This document shows, piece after piece, positions 43,650 to 53,172 of a stretch of 64,000 nucleotides of DNA (the first letter of the stretch is position 1; each line of letters starts with the position of its first letter). The notes below the pieces were generated by a model. That model made no database searches and had not been told where the DNA came from. It was given only the letters and a program-made list of their open reading frames with translations. Position numbers and translations under genes: made by a program. The DNA comes from Negativicutes bacterium. GTDB lineage: Bacteria; Bacillota_C; Negativicutes; Sporomusales_B; JARLHX01. The stretch is taken from the NCBI GenBank assembly GCA_031292035.1, contig JARLHX010000127.1, forward strand, positions 12,149-76,148. The letters are read 5' to 3'.

Positions 43650-45097
43650 GAGAGGCCAAAGCGCTGATTTTTGAAATGAGCCAAGCCGGACGCCGGGCCA
43701 CCGACCTGCCGGTCTGCGACGTTCCTGCGTCGCAGCCTGAGGCGCTCATCCCCGCCAAATTCCTGCGCAAAAGTCCGGCAGCCTTGCCGGAACTTAGCCA
43801 GCAGGACCTGATGCGCCATTATACTGCCCTGTCCACCCGGAACTTTGGGGTGGATTCCGGCTTTTACCCTCTGGGGTCCTGTACCATGAAATATAACCCC
43901 AAAATCAATGAAGAGGTTTGCCGCTATCCCGGCTTTGCTCTGCTCCATCCCCTGCAGGATGACGCCTCCACTCAGGGTGCGCTCCAGCTGCTGTATGAAA
44001 GCGAGCAGTATCTGGCCGAGATATCGGGGATGGATGCGGTGACCATGCAGCCGGTAGCCGGCGCGCACGGCGAATTGACCGGCATCAAATTGATCCGGGC
44101 CTATCACCGCCATCGCGGCGAGAACCGTACCAAGGTCATTGTGCCTGATTCGGCCCATGGCACCAATCCAGCCACCGCGACCGTCTGCGGCCTGGAGACG
44201 GTGGAGATCAAATCCTTTGCCGACGGCTCCATTGATCTGGACGCCCTCAAGGCGGCGGTGGGACCGGACACGGCGGCGTTGATGCTGACAAATCCGAGCA
44301 CACTGGGGCTGTTTGAAAGCAATATCGAGGCCATCGCTAAAATCGTCCACGACGCCGGCGGCCTCCTATACTACGACGGCGCTAACGCCAACGCCATCAT
44401 GGGCGTTGTCCGCCCAGGCGATATGGGCTTTGATGTTGTGCATTTCAACCTCCACAAAACTTTTAGCACCCCTCACGGCGGCGGCGGACCGGGTTCAGGT
44501 CCCATCGGCGTCAAGAAAGCGCTGATTCCTTTCCTGCCGGTGCCGGTTGTCCGTCAGGATGGCGGCAAATACAGCCTGGACTGTGAGCAGCCCCTGTCCA
44601 TCGGTAAGGTTCATTCCTTCTACGGCAACTTCGGCATCATCGTCCGGGCCTACGCCTATATCCGGACCATGGGTCCCGACGGCCTGAAGCTGGCCAGCGA
44701 GGATGCTGTGCTCAACGCCAACTATTGTCTGAGCATGCTGAAAGACGACTATTATTCGCCGTTTGACCGCTATTGCATGCACGAATGCGTCCTGACATCG
44801 CTAAAACAGAAACCTTACGGCGTTCGGACGCTGGATATCGCTAAACGGCTGCTGGACTACGGTTATCACCCGCCGACCATCTATTTCCCGCTGATTGTCG
44901 AGGAGGCGCTGATGATCGAGCCCACCGAGACCGAGAGCAAGGAAACGCTGGATGGTTTTATTGCGGTGCTGAAACGCATTGCCCGCGAGGCCGAAAACGA
45001 CGTCGATGCTATCAAGAACGCCCCCTCCACCACGGTGGTGGGCCGTCTGGACGAGACGACGGCAGCCCGCAAACCGGTGGTCAGATGGCGTCCTTAG
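43646..45097 (+). CDS. gcvPB: Glycine dehydrogenase (decarboxylating) subunit 2
   Basis: This 483-residue PLP-binding half has [39 protein letters not shown] and [16 protein letters not shown]. The PLP lysine is Lys271 in [20 protein letters not shown]. It forms the Schiff base with glycine for decarboxylation. The start overlaps gcvPA by 4 bp and the end overlaps the first radical SAM gene by 13 bp, showing tight coupling. Confidence 0.96.
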   Translation: MREAKALIFEMSQAGRRATDLPVCDVPASQPEALIPAKFLRKSPAALPELSQQDLMRHYTALSTRNFGVDSGFYPLGSCTMKYNPKINEEVCRYPGFALLHPLQDDASTQGALQLLYESEQYLAEISGMDAVTMQPVAGAHGELTGIKLIRAYHRHRGENRTKVIVPDSAHGTNPATATVCGLETVEIKSFADGSIDLDALKAAVGPDTAALMLTNPSTLGLFESNIEAIAKIVHDAGGLLYYDGANANAIMGVVRPGDMGFDVVHFNLHKTFSTPHGGGGPGSGPIGVKKALIPFLPVPVVRQDGGKYSLDCEQPLSIGKVHSFYGNFGIIVRAYAYIRTMGPDGLKLASEDAVLNANYCLSMLKDDYYSPFDRYCMHECVLTSLKQKPYGVRTLDIAKRLLDYGYHPPTIYFPLIVEEALMIEPTETESKETLDGFIAVLKRIAREAENDVDAIKNAPSTTVVGRLDETTAARKPVVRWRP

Positions 45098-45945
45098 AAC
45101 AACTGGCAGCCAAGGGATGGGAAGTGAGAGCAGCTCACTTCCCACCCCTGATTTGTTTTGCCTATCCCAAAGAAACCAAACCCATCAGTGTGACTGGCGC
45201 CAAGTGTGCACTGGACTGCGCCCACTGCGGCGGCCACTACCTGAAACATATGCAGCCCCTGGCTGACGTCGCTGGCGAAGACGCGCCAGGCAAGAGCTGC
45301 CTGATCAGCGGCGGCTGCACGGCGGCAGGCAGGGTGCCGGTCGCTGATCATCTGGACAGGCTGTCAGCCATCAAGGGTGGACGGCGGTTCAATCTGCATG
45401 TCGGGTTGGTGGACGACGATGAGATCGCCGCCATTACCAGCCTGGCCGATCAGATTTCTTTTGATTTTGTCGGTGATGACACCACCATTCGTGAAGTCTT
45501 CGGCCTCGACCGTACGGTGACCGATTATGCCGCCTGCTACTCCAAGCTGAAGGCCAGAGGCCGGGTGATGCCCCATATCTGCATCGGCCTGCACGGCGGC
45601 GAAATCCGGGGCGAGTACCGGGCTCTGGAACTGCTCGGCGAGCTGGGGGTCGACGGCCTGACCTTCATTATTTTCACGCCGACGCGCGGCACCCGTTTCG
45701 CTGACCGCCAACCGCCGGTGATGGAAGAAGTGGTAAAACTATTGGTTGCCGCCCGGCAGCGCTTTCCCGCTGTGCCGATTCACCTGGGCTGCATGCGTCC
45801 CGGCGGCCGCTATCGCAGCGAAATAGACCAATGGGCGGTGCGCTCAGGGGTCAACACCATCGTCAATCCGGTGCCGGACGCGGTACGGCTGGCGGAAAAG
45901 CTCGATCTGACGGTGGTCCGCGGCGAGGAGTGCTGCGCGTTATGA
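45085..45945 (+). CDS. Radical SAM protein, LipS1/LipS2-type lipoyl synthase component (first)
   Basis: This 286-residue radical SAM protein has C41-x3-C45-x2-C48 in [23 protein letters not shown]-barrel body follows with [29 protein letters not shown] and [14 protein letters not shown], and a terminal pair C283-C284. The gene sits between gcvPB and a second radical SAM gene, followed by an octanoyltransferase. This matches LipS1/LipS2, a two-protein lipoyl synthase known from archaea and some bacteria in place of LipA. Which of the two it is I cannot say. Assignment rests on gene context plus motifs. Confidence 0.82.
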   Translation: MASLEQLAAKGWEVRAAHFPPLICFAYPKETKPISVTGAKCALDCAHCGGHYLKHMQPLADVAGEDAPGKSCLISGGCTAAGRVPVADHLDRLSAIKGGRRFNLHVGLVDDDEIAAITSLADQISFDFVGDDTTIREVFGLDRTVTDYAACYSKLKARGRVMPHICIGLHGGEIRGEYRALELLGELGVDGLTFIIFTPTRGTRFADRQPPVMEEVVKLLVAARQRFPAVPIHLGCMRPGGRYRSEIDQWAVRSGVNTIVNPVPDAVRLAEKLDLTVVRGEECCAL

Positions 45946-46904
45946 GTGTCTGGAAACTGTCTGCCGGCACCGCCGGGGTGATCGGCAGAATAAAAGTCAA
46001 AAATGAAGCCCCTCCCACCACCGCCTATCTGATGCTTGGCGAGAGGTGCCGGAACAATTGCCGGTTCTGCTCCCAGGCCCGCGGCAGCCAGGCCAAGAGC
46101 GGCCTGCTGTCCAGGGTAACCTGGCCTGAGGTACCGTCTGGGGAGGCAGTGGACGGCATTGCCGCCGCCCACGCCGCCGGCAGCCTGAAACGGGCCTGTC
46201 TGCAGGTAGTCGACGGGGAGGCTGCCTGGCAGACTACTGTTGAGGCGGTGGGGCAGATCAAGGCGGGCAGCGCCATTCCGGTCTGTGTGTCCAGCCATAT
46301 CGCCAGTGTCGGCCAGGCACGGGAACTGATCGCCGCCGGGGCGGAGCGGATCTGTATCGCCCTCGACGCCGCTACCCCCGGGATTTACGCTGAGGTGAAG
46401 GAAGGGGACTGGGCAGCCAAACGCCAGCTCCTGAGCGAGTGTGCCAGGGCTTTGCCAGGCCGGGTGACCACCCATCTGATCGTTGGTCTGGGGGAGAGCG
46501 AGGCGGAAATGGTGGAAGCCATGGCCGCTTGCATCGCTGACGGCATCACCGTTGGCCTGTTCGCCTTTACCCCTGTCCGGGGAACAGCCTGGGCCGACAG
46601 GCCGCAGCCCGCTCTTGATCAGTACCGGCGCATCCAGGTGGCCCATTATTTGTTGAAAAATAAGTTCGACCGGCAACTCATCCAATTTGCCGGGAGTCGG
46701 ATCAGCGGCTTTACTCTGCCTGACCTCGGGGCGGTTCTGGCCGACGGCCAGGCCTTTCAGACCAGCGGTTGTCCTGATTGCAACCGGCCATACTATAACG
46801 AGCGCCCCGGCGGGGTGATGTATAATTACCCCCGGCCGCTGACCGCGGTCGAGGCCGCCCAAGCACTGGACGAATGTCGCCTGACAGAGGGGGGAGGCCG
46901 ATGA
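45942..46904 (+). CDS. Radical SAM protein, LipS1/LipS2-type lipoyl synthase component (second)
   Basis: This 320-residue protein begins [20 protein letters not shown]. It carries C36-x3-C40-x2-C43 in GERCRNNCRFCSQAR and a C-terminal SGCPDCNRPYYNERPGG with C277 and C280, which may ligate an extra Fe-S cluster that donates sulfur. AERICIALDAATPGIY and HLIVGLGESEAEMV are typical of biotin/lipoyl-synthase-like radical SAM barrels. It overlaps the previous radical SAM gene by 4 bp and the next gene by 4 bp. Together they should insert two sulfurs into octanoyl-GcvH. Confidence 0.83.
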   Translation: MSVWKLSAGTAGVIGRIKVKNEAPPTTAYLMLGERCRNNCRFCSQARGSQAKSGLLSRVTWPEVPSGEAVDGIAAAHAAGSLKRACLQVVDGEAAWQTTVEAVGQIKAGSAIPVCVSSHIASVGQARELIAAGAERICIALDAATPGIYAEVKEGDWAAKRQLLSECARALPGRVTTHLIVGLGESEAEMVEAMAACIADGITVGLFAFTPVRGTAWADRPQPALDQYRRIQVAHYLLKNKFDRQLIQFAGSRISGFTLPDLGAVLADGQAFQTSGCPDCNRPYYNERPGGVMYNYPRPLTAVEAAQALDECRLTEGGGR

Positions 46905-47725
46905 AATGGCGCTTGCTTGACAGCGGCCTGATGGACGCCGCCGCCAATATGGCGGTCGATGAAGCTATTCTGGCCGCCCACGCCGCCGGAGCGGTCCCCC
47001 CCACCCTCCGTTTTTACGGCTGGCGGCCGGCGGCGGTCAGCCTGGGCTACTTTCAGAAGGCGGCCCAAGAGGTTGATCTGGCTGAATGCCAAGCCCGCGG
47101 CGTTGACGTCATCCGGCGGCTTACCGGCGGCCGGGCGGTGCTCCACGACGCCGAACTGACCTACAGTATTATTGTCAGAGAAAATCATCCCCTTGTTCCG
47201 CCGACCATCACTGCGTCTTACCGTTATTTCAGCGGCGGGCTGCTGGCCGGTCTGCAGCAGATGGGGCTGGATGCCAGAATGAGCATACCGCGGGCCGCCT
47301 ATGGCCAGGGCGGCAGGAAGGCGGCCTCGGCTGCCTGTTTTGACGCCCCATCCCACTATGAGATTACTGTGGGGGGGCGGAAGCTGGTGGGTAGCGCCCA
47401 GGTGCGAAAAAGCGGGGTCATCCTGCAGCACGGTTCGGTATTGCTGCGCTTTTCTGCGGAAGATGTCGTGGCGCTGCTGCAGCTGCCTTCCCCTGAACTG
47501 CGTAGCCAGCTGGTTGAAATGCTGGGGAGGCGGGCGACCTCGGTGGAAGAGGCGCTGGGACGGCCGATCACCTGGCAGGAACTCTGCGGCGTGATGGCAG
47601 CAGCTTTTGGTCCGGCCCTCGGGGTGGAGCTGGAGGCTGGAGGCCTTACGGCAGAAGAATTGGCTGAAAGCCGGCGGCTGGCGGCGGAAAAATACAGCCA
47701 GGATAGCTGGAATCTATTGCGGTGA
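46901..47725 (+). CDS. LipM-like octanoyltransferase (lipoate-protein ligase fold)
   Basis: This 274-residue protein is of the BPL/LplA fold. MKWRLLDSGLMDAAANMAVDEAI leads, RRLTGGRAVLHDAELTYSI near 72-90 is the ligand-binding loop, and ACFDAPSHYEITVGGRKLVGSAQ contains Cys146. Cys146 lines up with the catalytic Cys of B. subtilis LipM, and no ATP-binding C-terminal domain is seen. It should move octanoyl from ACP to GcvH, giving the LipS1/LipS2 substrate. A lipoate ligase (LplA/sLpl) role is an alternative. The ATG at 46901 follows gaggggggaggccg. Confidence 0.82.
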   Translation: MKWRLLDSGLMDAAANMAVDEAILAAHAAGAVPPTLRFYGWRPAAVSLGYFQKAAQEVDLAECQARGVDVIRRLTGGRAVLHDAELTYSIIVRENHPLVPPTITASYRYFSGGLLAGLQQMGLDARMSIPRAAYGQGGRKAASAACFDAPSHYEITVGGRKLVGSAQVRKSGVILQHGSVLLRFSAEDVVALLQLPSPELRSQLVEMLGRRATSVEEALGRPITWQELCGVMAAAFGPALGVELEAGGLTAEELAESRRLAAEKYSQDSWNLLR

Positions 47726-47746
47726 CGCGGCTAGGAGGAAATGAGT

Positions 47747-49150
47747 TTGGAATATGATGTTGCAGTCGTCGGGGGTGGACCCGGCGGCTATGTAGCCGCC
47801 ATCCGGGCGGCCCAGCTCGGGGCGAAGGTGCTGCTGGTGGAGAAGGAAAAATTGGGCGGGGTATGCCTCAACCGCGGCTGCATTCCCACCAAGACCCTGC
47901 TGAAGAGTGCCGAAAAATGGCAGGAACTCAAACATTGCGCCGATTTCGGCCTGCAGGCTGACAATATCGGCTTTGATTTTAGTGCGGTAACAGCCAGGAA
48001 AGATCAGGTGGTTTCTCAGCTGCAAGCCGGGGTGGTCCAGCTGGTGAAAAGCAACGACATCGAAACTGTCTACGGCCAGGCGGTGCTGGGCGGCACGAAC
48101 AAGGTGCTTGTCACAACAGCTGCCGGGGTGGTTGAGTATAGGGCGAAAAAGATCATTCTAGCCGCCGGCTCGAAGCCGCTGCGCCTGCCAGTGCCGGGCG
48201 GCGATCTGCCGGGAGTTATCGACAGCGACCAGCTGCTGGCAATGGGGCACGTTCCCGGCAGCATGGCGGTGGTGGGGGCCGGAGCGGTGGGGATTGAATT
48301 CGCCGCCATTTTCCAGTCCTTCGGTTGCGCGGTGACGGTGGTGGAAATGCTGCCAACCATCCTGCCCAATATCGACAGCGATTTAGTCAAACGGATGGGT
48401 CTGGTGCTGCGCAAACAGGGAATGAAGATGCTGACAGCCACCAGGGTGACTGCCATTCGGGCTGAGGCCGGCGGGCTCATCGTCAGAGTGGAAAGCGATA
48501 AGGGGGCCCAGGAGATTCCGGTCGAGACTGTACTGGTAGCGACAGGGAGACAGGCAGCGGTCGAGGGGCTGGGCCTGGAGACAGCCGGGGTGGCCTTTAG
48601 CCGCAAGGGCGTGCCGGTCAATGCCGGTATGGAGACCAACGTCAAGGGGATTTATGCTGTCGGCGATATGACCGGCAGCTACATGTGGGCCCACGCTGCG
48701 TCGGCGGCCGGCATGGTGGCGGCGGAAAACGCCATGGGCGGAGCCGCGCTGATGGACTTTGGCGCAGTACCGGGCTGCATATATACTACTCCGGAAATCG
48801 CGGCAGTCGGCCTGACAGAACAGGAGGCCCGGGCCGCAGGCAAGGAAATCAAGGTCAGCAGATTCAATTTCGCCGCCAACGGCAAGGCGGTATCGATGGG
48901 TGAGACCGACGGGCTGGTCAAGATGGTCGCCGATGCCGCCAGCGGAAAACTGCTGGGGCTGCATATCATGGGAGCCCATGCCAGTGATCTTATCATGGAG
49001 GGGGCCCTCGCCATCAGGAACGGCCTGACGGCGGCGGATATCGCCCACACCATTCATCCTCATCCCAGCTTGGCAGAGACGGTGATGGAAAGCGCCCACG
49101 GCATCGACGGCGAGATCATTCACCAGGTTCGGCTGAAAAGCCAAAGGTAG
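47747..49150 (+). CDS. lpdA: Dihydrolipoyl dehydrogenase (glycine cleavage L protein)
   Basis: This enzyme of 467 residues has an N-terminal FAD motif (VAVVGGGPGGYVAAIRAAQLG). The redox disulphide is in GGVCLNRGCIPTKTLLKS, with an NAD motif MAVVGAGAVGIEFAAIFQSFG. The C-terminal HIMGAHASDLIMEGA and HTIHPHPSLAETVME carry the catalytic His. It reoxidises dihydrolipoyl-GcvH. The SD ctaggagg is 2 bp from an ATG at 47741 and 8 bp from the TTG at 47747, so TTG is favoured; the difference is two residues. It closes the gcv operon. Confidence 0.95.
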   Translation: MEYDVAVVGGGPGGYVAAIRAAQLGAKVLLVEKEKLGGVCLNRGCIPTKTLLKSAEKWQELKHCADFGLQADNIGFDFSAVTARKDQVVSQLQAGVVQLVKSNDIETVYGQAVLGGTNKVLVTTAAGVVEYRAKKIILAAGSKPLRLPVPGGDLPGVIDSDQLLAMGHVPGSMAVVGAGAVGIEFAAIFQSFGCAVTVVEMLPTILPNIDSDLVKRMGLVLRKQGMKMLTATRVTAIRAEAGGLIVRVESDKGAQEIPVETVLVATGRQAAVEGLGLETAGVAFSRKGVPVNAGMETNVKGIYAVGDMTGSYMWAHAASAAGMVAAENAMGGAALMDFGAVPGCIYTTPEIAAVGLTEQEARAAGKEIKVSRFNFAANGKAVSMGETDGLVKMVADAASGKLLGLHIMGAHASDLIMEGALAIRNGLTAADIAHTIHPHPSLAETVMESAHGIDGEIIHQVRLKSQR

Positions 49151-49206
49151 ACAGGCGGCTGGCGGCGAAATCAATAGCTGGCAAGATTGGAAAGTGAGGC
49201 GATAGT

Positions 49207-49848
49207 ATGGAAGCATTGGATTTTATCTACAAGCGACACAGTGTTCGCAAATTTCAGGACACGCCTGTATCTGGCGAACACATCCGGGAAATCATCAAAG
49301 CCGCCACCTATGCCCCCTCGGGGGTAAACGCGCAAAACTGGCATTTCGTCGTTGTCTGCAATAAAGACAAGGTCGCCGAGATCGCCCGGATCGTTGAGCG
49401 CAAGAACGAGACATTGGCCCCATTCCTGAAGGACGAAGCCAAGATCAAGGCATTCAGGGGAAAGGTCAATTATCATACTTTTTTCAAGGGGGCGCCCGCG
49501 CTGGTACTGGTCTATGCCGGTCCCTACCCCACGGTGGCTGACGACCTGGCGGCGGCAAACTCGCTTCCGGCGGCGGAAATCGCCAAATATGCCAGACCCC
49601 ATCCCGCTGTGCAGAACATCGCCGCCGCCCTGGAAAATCTCCATCTGGCTGCTGCCAGTCTGGGCTACGGCACCTGCTGGATGACCGGCCCGACTTATGC
49701 GGCAGACGAGATTTCCGCCTATATTGGGTTTGCAGCCAAAGAGGGCTATTATCTGGCGGCCCTTACGCCGCTCGGCGTTCCTGCCAGCAGCCAGGGGGCC
49801 AATCCGCCCCGCAAACCATTGGATGAAGTATTGACGATTATTGAATAG
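49207..49848 (+). CDS. Nitroreductase-family flavoprotein
   Basis: This 213-residue FMN protein has FIYKRHSVRKFQDTPVSGEHIREI and TYAPSGVNAQNWHFVVV, the FMN-binding and ring-contact motifs. VQNIAAALENLHLAAASLGYGTCWMTGPTYA follows, with the dimer segment near 160. Members reduce nitroaromatics, quinones or other acceptors with NAD(P)H. The ATG follows gaaagtgaggcgatagt. It begins 56 bp after the lpdA stop. No functional link to glycine cleavage is evident. Confidence 0.9.
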   Translation: MEALDFIYKRHSVRKFQDTPVSGEHIREIIKAATYAPSGVNAQNWHFVVVCNKDKVAEIARIVERKNETLAPFLKDEAKIKAFRGKVNYHTFFKGAPALVLVYAGPYPTVADDLAAANSLPAAEIAKYARPHPAVQNIAAALENLHLAAASLGYGTCWMTGPTYAADEISAYIGFAAKEGYYLAALTPLGVPASSQGANPPRKPLDEVLTIIE

Positions 49849-49877
49849 ACGGTGCCGGAAGAGGTGCCATAAACAAG

Positions 49878-49915
49878 AGGACTCATCAGCCTGAGGGTGG
49901 ATGAGTCCTTAGCTA
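49878..49915 (+). terminator. Rho-independent terminator after the nitroreductase
   Basis: aggactcatc/gatgagtcct gives a 10-bp stem with a 12-base loop, followed by tagctatttc. The T run is weak. Confidence 0.55.
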
Positions 49916-50076
49916 TTTCGCGGGTGGCGGTGGTTAGCTGCTTAGTGTGCGGTCTCAACGGTATTTTTCGACAAGTCATAATAGAGGTTTTGGCGATAAT
50001 ATAACGAAATGGCTACAGGGGGAATTAGTGGAAATTGGATATAATAGAATGGGAAAAATGCTAAGGAGTGGGTTTA

Positions 50077-51795
50077 ATGGGTTTGGTTGTGTTATTCGTC
50101 ATCGTAAATCTGATTTATTTTTATATTGAAATGCCGGTTCTGTCCCTGGGGTTTACCGACTGGTCCAACCCCCTGATTTTGTGGGGATTGTTCTTTATCT
50201 GGTATGCGGTCAAGGCCCTGGCCCAGATGGGGCGCAGTGCCTTTGCCAACTCAGCGTGGGGGGCATTGCTGAATAAACTTTTTGGCATCGATCCCAGCGA
50301 GGAAGTGAAAGTCGTCAATGTGACGGCCAACGAGAATATGCGCAAATTCAAGCGCATTGCCCTGATCGGCATGGCATTAATGGGTATCGGGCTCGTAAAT
50401 TCGAGTGTCTTGCCTTTTTTGACAAGTAACACCCTGTTTTTCAATCAATCCTACCGCGACTTGATCGGCAATGTGCCGGAAAGCCAGTTTACGGCTGATG
50501 TGGAGCCGATTAAGCTCTCTCAGATCCGAATCATCGACCTTGAGACAGCCCTTAAACTTGCTGACAAAAAAATCGGCGAGGTCCCGGCACTGGGGAGCGC
50601 CACCCGCTTGGGGGAAATGACCCTCCAGAAGGTACAGGACAAGCTTTTCTATGTGGCGCCGCTAGAGCACCGCGGCTTTTTCCAGTGGCTGACTAATCGT
50701 TCCCAAGGCAGCAAAGGTTATATCATGGTGTCGGCTACCAATCCTCAGGATGTCAGGCTCATCCAGAATGTCAACGGGCATGATGTGTTTTTGAAGTATC
50801 AGACTAACGGTTATCTTCTCGACTATCTGCCCCGCTATCTGTATTTTCATGGCTATGTCAATATCGGGATTACCGATTTTTCCTTTGAGGTGGACGATGA
50901 TTTGAACCCTTACTGGGTGGTCACCCTGTACAAAAACAAAATCGGCTACCGCGGCTCGGATGCCGTGGGGGCGGTGCTGATCAATGCTGAGACCGGGGAA
51001 ATCAAGAAATATGGAATCAATGAAGTTCCCGCCTGGGTCGACCGCATTCAACCCGAGGGGTTTGTTTATCGGCAAATCCGGGACTGGGGCGAATATATCA
51101 ATGGCTACTGGAACGCGATTTTCGCCAAAACCGGTACTTTGAAACCTACCAGCGATCATCTCAATCTGATTTACGGCAATGACAACAACATCTACTGGTA
51201 TACCGGCATCACGTCATCAGGCCGCGATGAGAGCACCGTCGGGTTTATTCTCGTCAACTCGCGGACCAAGGACGCCAAGTGGTACAAAGTGGCCGGGGCT
51301 ACCGAGGATGCCGCTAGAAAGTCGGCCGAGGGACAAGTGCAGGAGAAGGCCTATCGGGCCGGGTATCCGGTACTTTACAACATTAATGGCGTAGCGACGT
51401 ATATCGCCCCCCTCAAAGACAAGGAAGGCCTGTTGAAACTGGTTTCCTTCATCTCGGTGGAAAACTACAATATCGTCGGCGTGGGACCGGATATTGAAAG
51501 TGCCCTCCGGGCCTACCAGCAAAACCTTGTGGGCAAGGGCAACGCCTTTGTTCCCGGCAATGAGACCCGCCAGATCAGCCTGCAAGGTAAAGTGACCCGG
51601 GTTTCCCCAGTGGTCAAGGGCGGCGAATCGTATTTTTATTTCACGCTCGAAAATGATCCCCGGATCTTTATCGGTACTGTCAATACTTCGCCTAAAGTTC
51701 CGCTCGTCCAGCTGGGGGACATGGTGGTCATCACTGTGAACGACAGCAAGGAGTCGCCTCTTGGCATCCTGAAGTTTGAAGCAGCCGGATATTAG
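50077..51795 (+). CDS. Uncharacterised membrane protein with large external domain
   Basis: I do not recognise a functional family. This 572-residue protein has three membrane segments near 2-18, 31-49 and 93-110, then about 450 residues of beta-rich sequence (many FYVAPLEHRGF-, GAVLINAETGE- and YWYTGITSSGRDE-type strands). The repeated pattern suggests two related beta-sheet modules and a terminal OB-like segment (QISLQGKVTRVSPVVKGG). The C-terminal part is probably outside the cytoplasmic membrane. The ATG at 50077 follows ctaaggagtgggttta. It is monocistronic, before the Tat-DUF362 gene. Confidence 0.75.
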   Translation: MGLVVLFVIVNLIYFYIEMPVLSLGFTDWSNPLILWGLFFIWYAVKALAQMGRSAFANSAWGALLNKLFGIDPSEEVKVVNVTANENMRKFKRIALIGMALMGIGLVNSSVLPFLTSNTLFFNQSYRDLIGNVPESQFTADVEPIKLSQIRIIDLETALKLADKKIGEVPALGSATRLGEMTLQKVQDKLFYVAPLEHRGFFQWLTNRSQGSKGYIMVSATNPQDVRLIQNVNGHDVFLKYQTNGYLLDYLPRYLYFHGYVNIGITDFSFEVDDDLNPYWVVTLYKNKIGYRGSDAVGAVLINAETGEIKKYGINEVPAWVDRIQPEGFVYRQIRDWGEYINGYWNAIFAKTGTLKPTSDHLNLIYGNDNNIYWYTGITSSGRDESTVGFILVNSRTKDAKWYKVAGATEDAARKSAEGQVQEKAYRAGYPVLYNINGVATYIAPLKDKEGLLKLVSFISVENYNIVGVGPDIESALRAYQQNLVGKGNAFVPGNETRQISLQGKVTRVSPVVKGGESYFYFTLENDPRIFIGTVNTSPKVPLVQLGDMVVITVNDSKESPLGILKFEAAGY

Positions 51796-51917
51796 CTCAT
51801 GATGGCGGCTGATTCAGAATCTTCGGATCATTCTATTGACTTTGTCTCTGGCAAATAGTACCATAAAATAGAATGCTTATACCTGGAACGTGACAAAAAA
51901 CGAAAGGTGGTATGACG

Positions 51918-53120
51918 ATGAATTGGGAATCAGGAATTAACCGGCGGGATTTTTTGTGGACGATCGGCAGTCTGTCAGCCATGGCGGCTGTGGGCGGCGT
52001 AACCTTGATGGATGCTGACAAAAAGTTGTTTGCCAGCCCGAAGAATGCGGTGGTTGGCGTGGGCTGGCTGCAAAAAGATGAAACATCGTTTGCTGTATTC
52101 AAGAACATGATTGACAAGGCGACCGATTTTTCCTGGCTGAAAAAAGGCGATAAGGTTTTGGTCAAACTGGCACTGAACTCCGGCAATCCTAATCCGGCCA
52201 CGTCTGATCCCTGGTCGCTGGATTGTCTGCTGAAAATTTTGAATGAGCGGGGCGCTAAAGTCTATGTCGGTGACCAGTCAGGTGTCCGCAATGTTTACTG
52301 GACGGCGGCCGGACAGCAGCGGGGATCGTCCCGTACCTTCTGCCAAACGGCGGGACTGATGGAAGTCATTGAAGCAAATGGGGCCACGCCGGTATTTTTC
52401 GAAGAGCGGGGCTATGATTCTTATATCAAAACCCTTCCGGTGGGAAATCACCATTGGAAAAACCCGCTGCGCATTACCTCCTTTGTCAACGAAGTCGACC
52501 ATATCGTGTATTTGCCGCGCTTAGGCTCCCATGGTTTCGCCGACCTCACCTCAGGCATGAAAATTGGCGTCGGTTTCCTGCGTGAAGACAGCCGCCGCGA
52601 GTTTCATCAGGGCGGAGAAAATTATTATGTAATGTATGAGGAAATCAACGAGGTGCCGGAAATCAAGTCCAAGCTCCGGCTGATTGTGACAGCCGGCCGC
52701 AAGGTCATGTCGCTGATCGGGCCGGATGCCGGCTATATTCTTGAGCCGTGGGCTGCGCCGGTGTTTGCATCTGAGAATTTGATGGCTCATGAAATATTCG
52801 CCTATGCCTATTTGCAGTATTGCCGCGAATACCTGACACCGAAAGATGCCGTGGATGAGTCCATTGGCGGCAATCTCTGGGACATCCAGAAGATGCGGAC
52901 TGTCAGAAACCGGGGCTTCCTGAAGTATGTCTGGAATCTGCCGGAAAGCGAAGTGCCGGAGCTGCCTGTATGGCAACCTGGCGATATTTACAAACATCCG
53001 GCAATTGTCAACTACATGAAGCTCAATCAACAAGAAAATCTCCAGTTCTCGGTAGCAGAAGTCAACCAAAACCCCGACCCCATTGCCAAGCGCTATCTGC
53101 CCAGCCAACTCAAAGTGTAA
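51918..53120 (+). CDS. Tat-exported DUF362-domain protein
   Basis: This 400-residue protein has a twin-arginine signal (NRRDFLWTIGSLSAMAAVGG), so it should be exported folded. The DUF362 region follows: KKGDKVLVKLALNSGNPNP, VDHIVYLPRLGSHGFADLTSGMKIGVGFLREDSRR. No ferredoxin CxxCxxC set is present, unlike many DUF362 proteins, so a bound Fe-S cluster is not supported. Its role is unknown. The ATG at 51918 follows cgaaaggtggtatgacg. It is followed by a strong terminator. Confidence 0.8.
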   Translation: MNWESGINRRDFLWTIGSLSAMAAVGGVTLMDADKKLFASPKNAVVGVGWLQKDETSFAVFKNMIDKATDFSWLKKGDKVLVKLALNSGNPNPATSDPWSLDCLLKILNERGAKVYVGDQSGVRNVYWTAAGQQRGSSRTFCQTAGLMEVIEANGATPVFFEERGYDSYIKTLPVGNHHWKNPLRITSFVNEVDHIVYLPRLGSHGFADLTSGMKIGVGFLREDSRREFHQGGENYYVMYEEINEVPEIKSKLRLIVTAGRKVMSLIGPDAGYILEPWAAPVFASENLMAHEIFAYAYLQYCREYLTPKDAVDESIGGNLWDIQKMRTVRNRGFLKYVWNLPESEVPELPVWQPGDIYKHPAIVNYMKLNQQENLQFSVAEVNQNPDPIAKRYLPSQLKV

Positions 53121-53133
53121 CTTTGAACTGAAA

Positions 53134-53168
53134 AAAGGACCTGATCCGGTAGGATCAGGTCCTTTCGT
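53134..53168. terminator. Bidirectional terminator between the DUF362 and ferredoxin-type genes
   Basis: aaaggacctgatcc/ggatcaggtccttt forms a 14-bp stem with a four-base loop and T/A runs on both sides. Confidence 0.85.
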
Positions 53169-53172
53169 GGTA

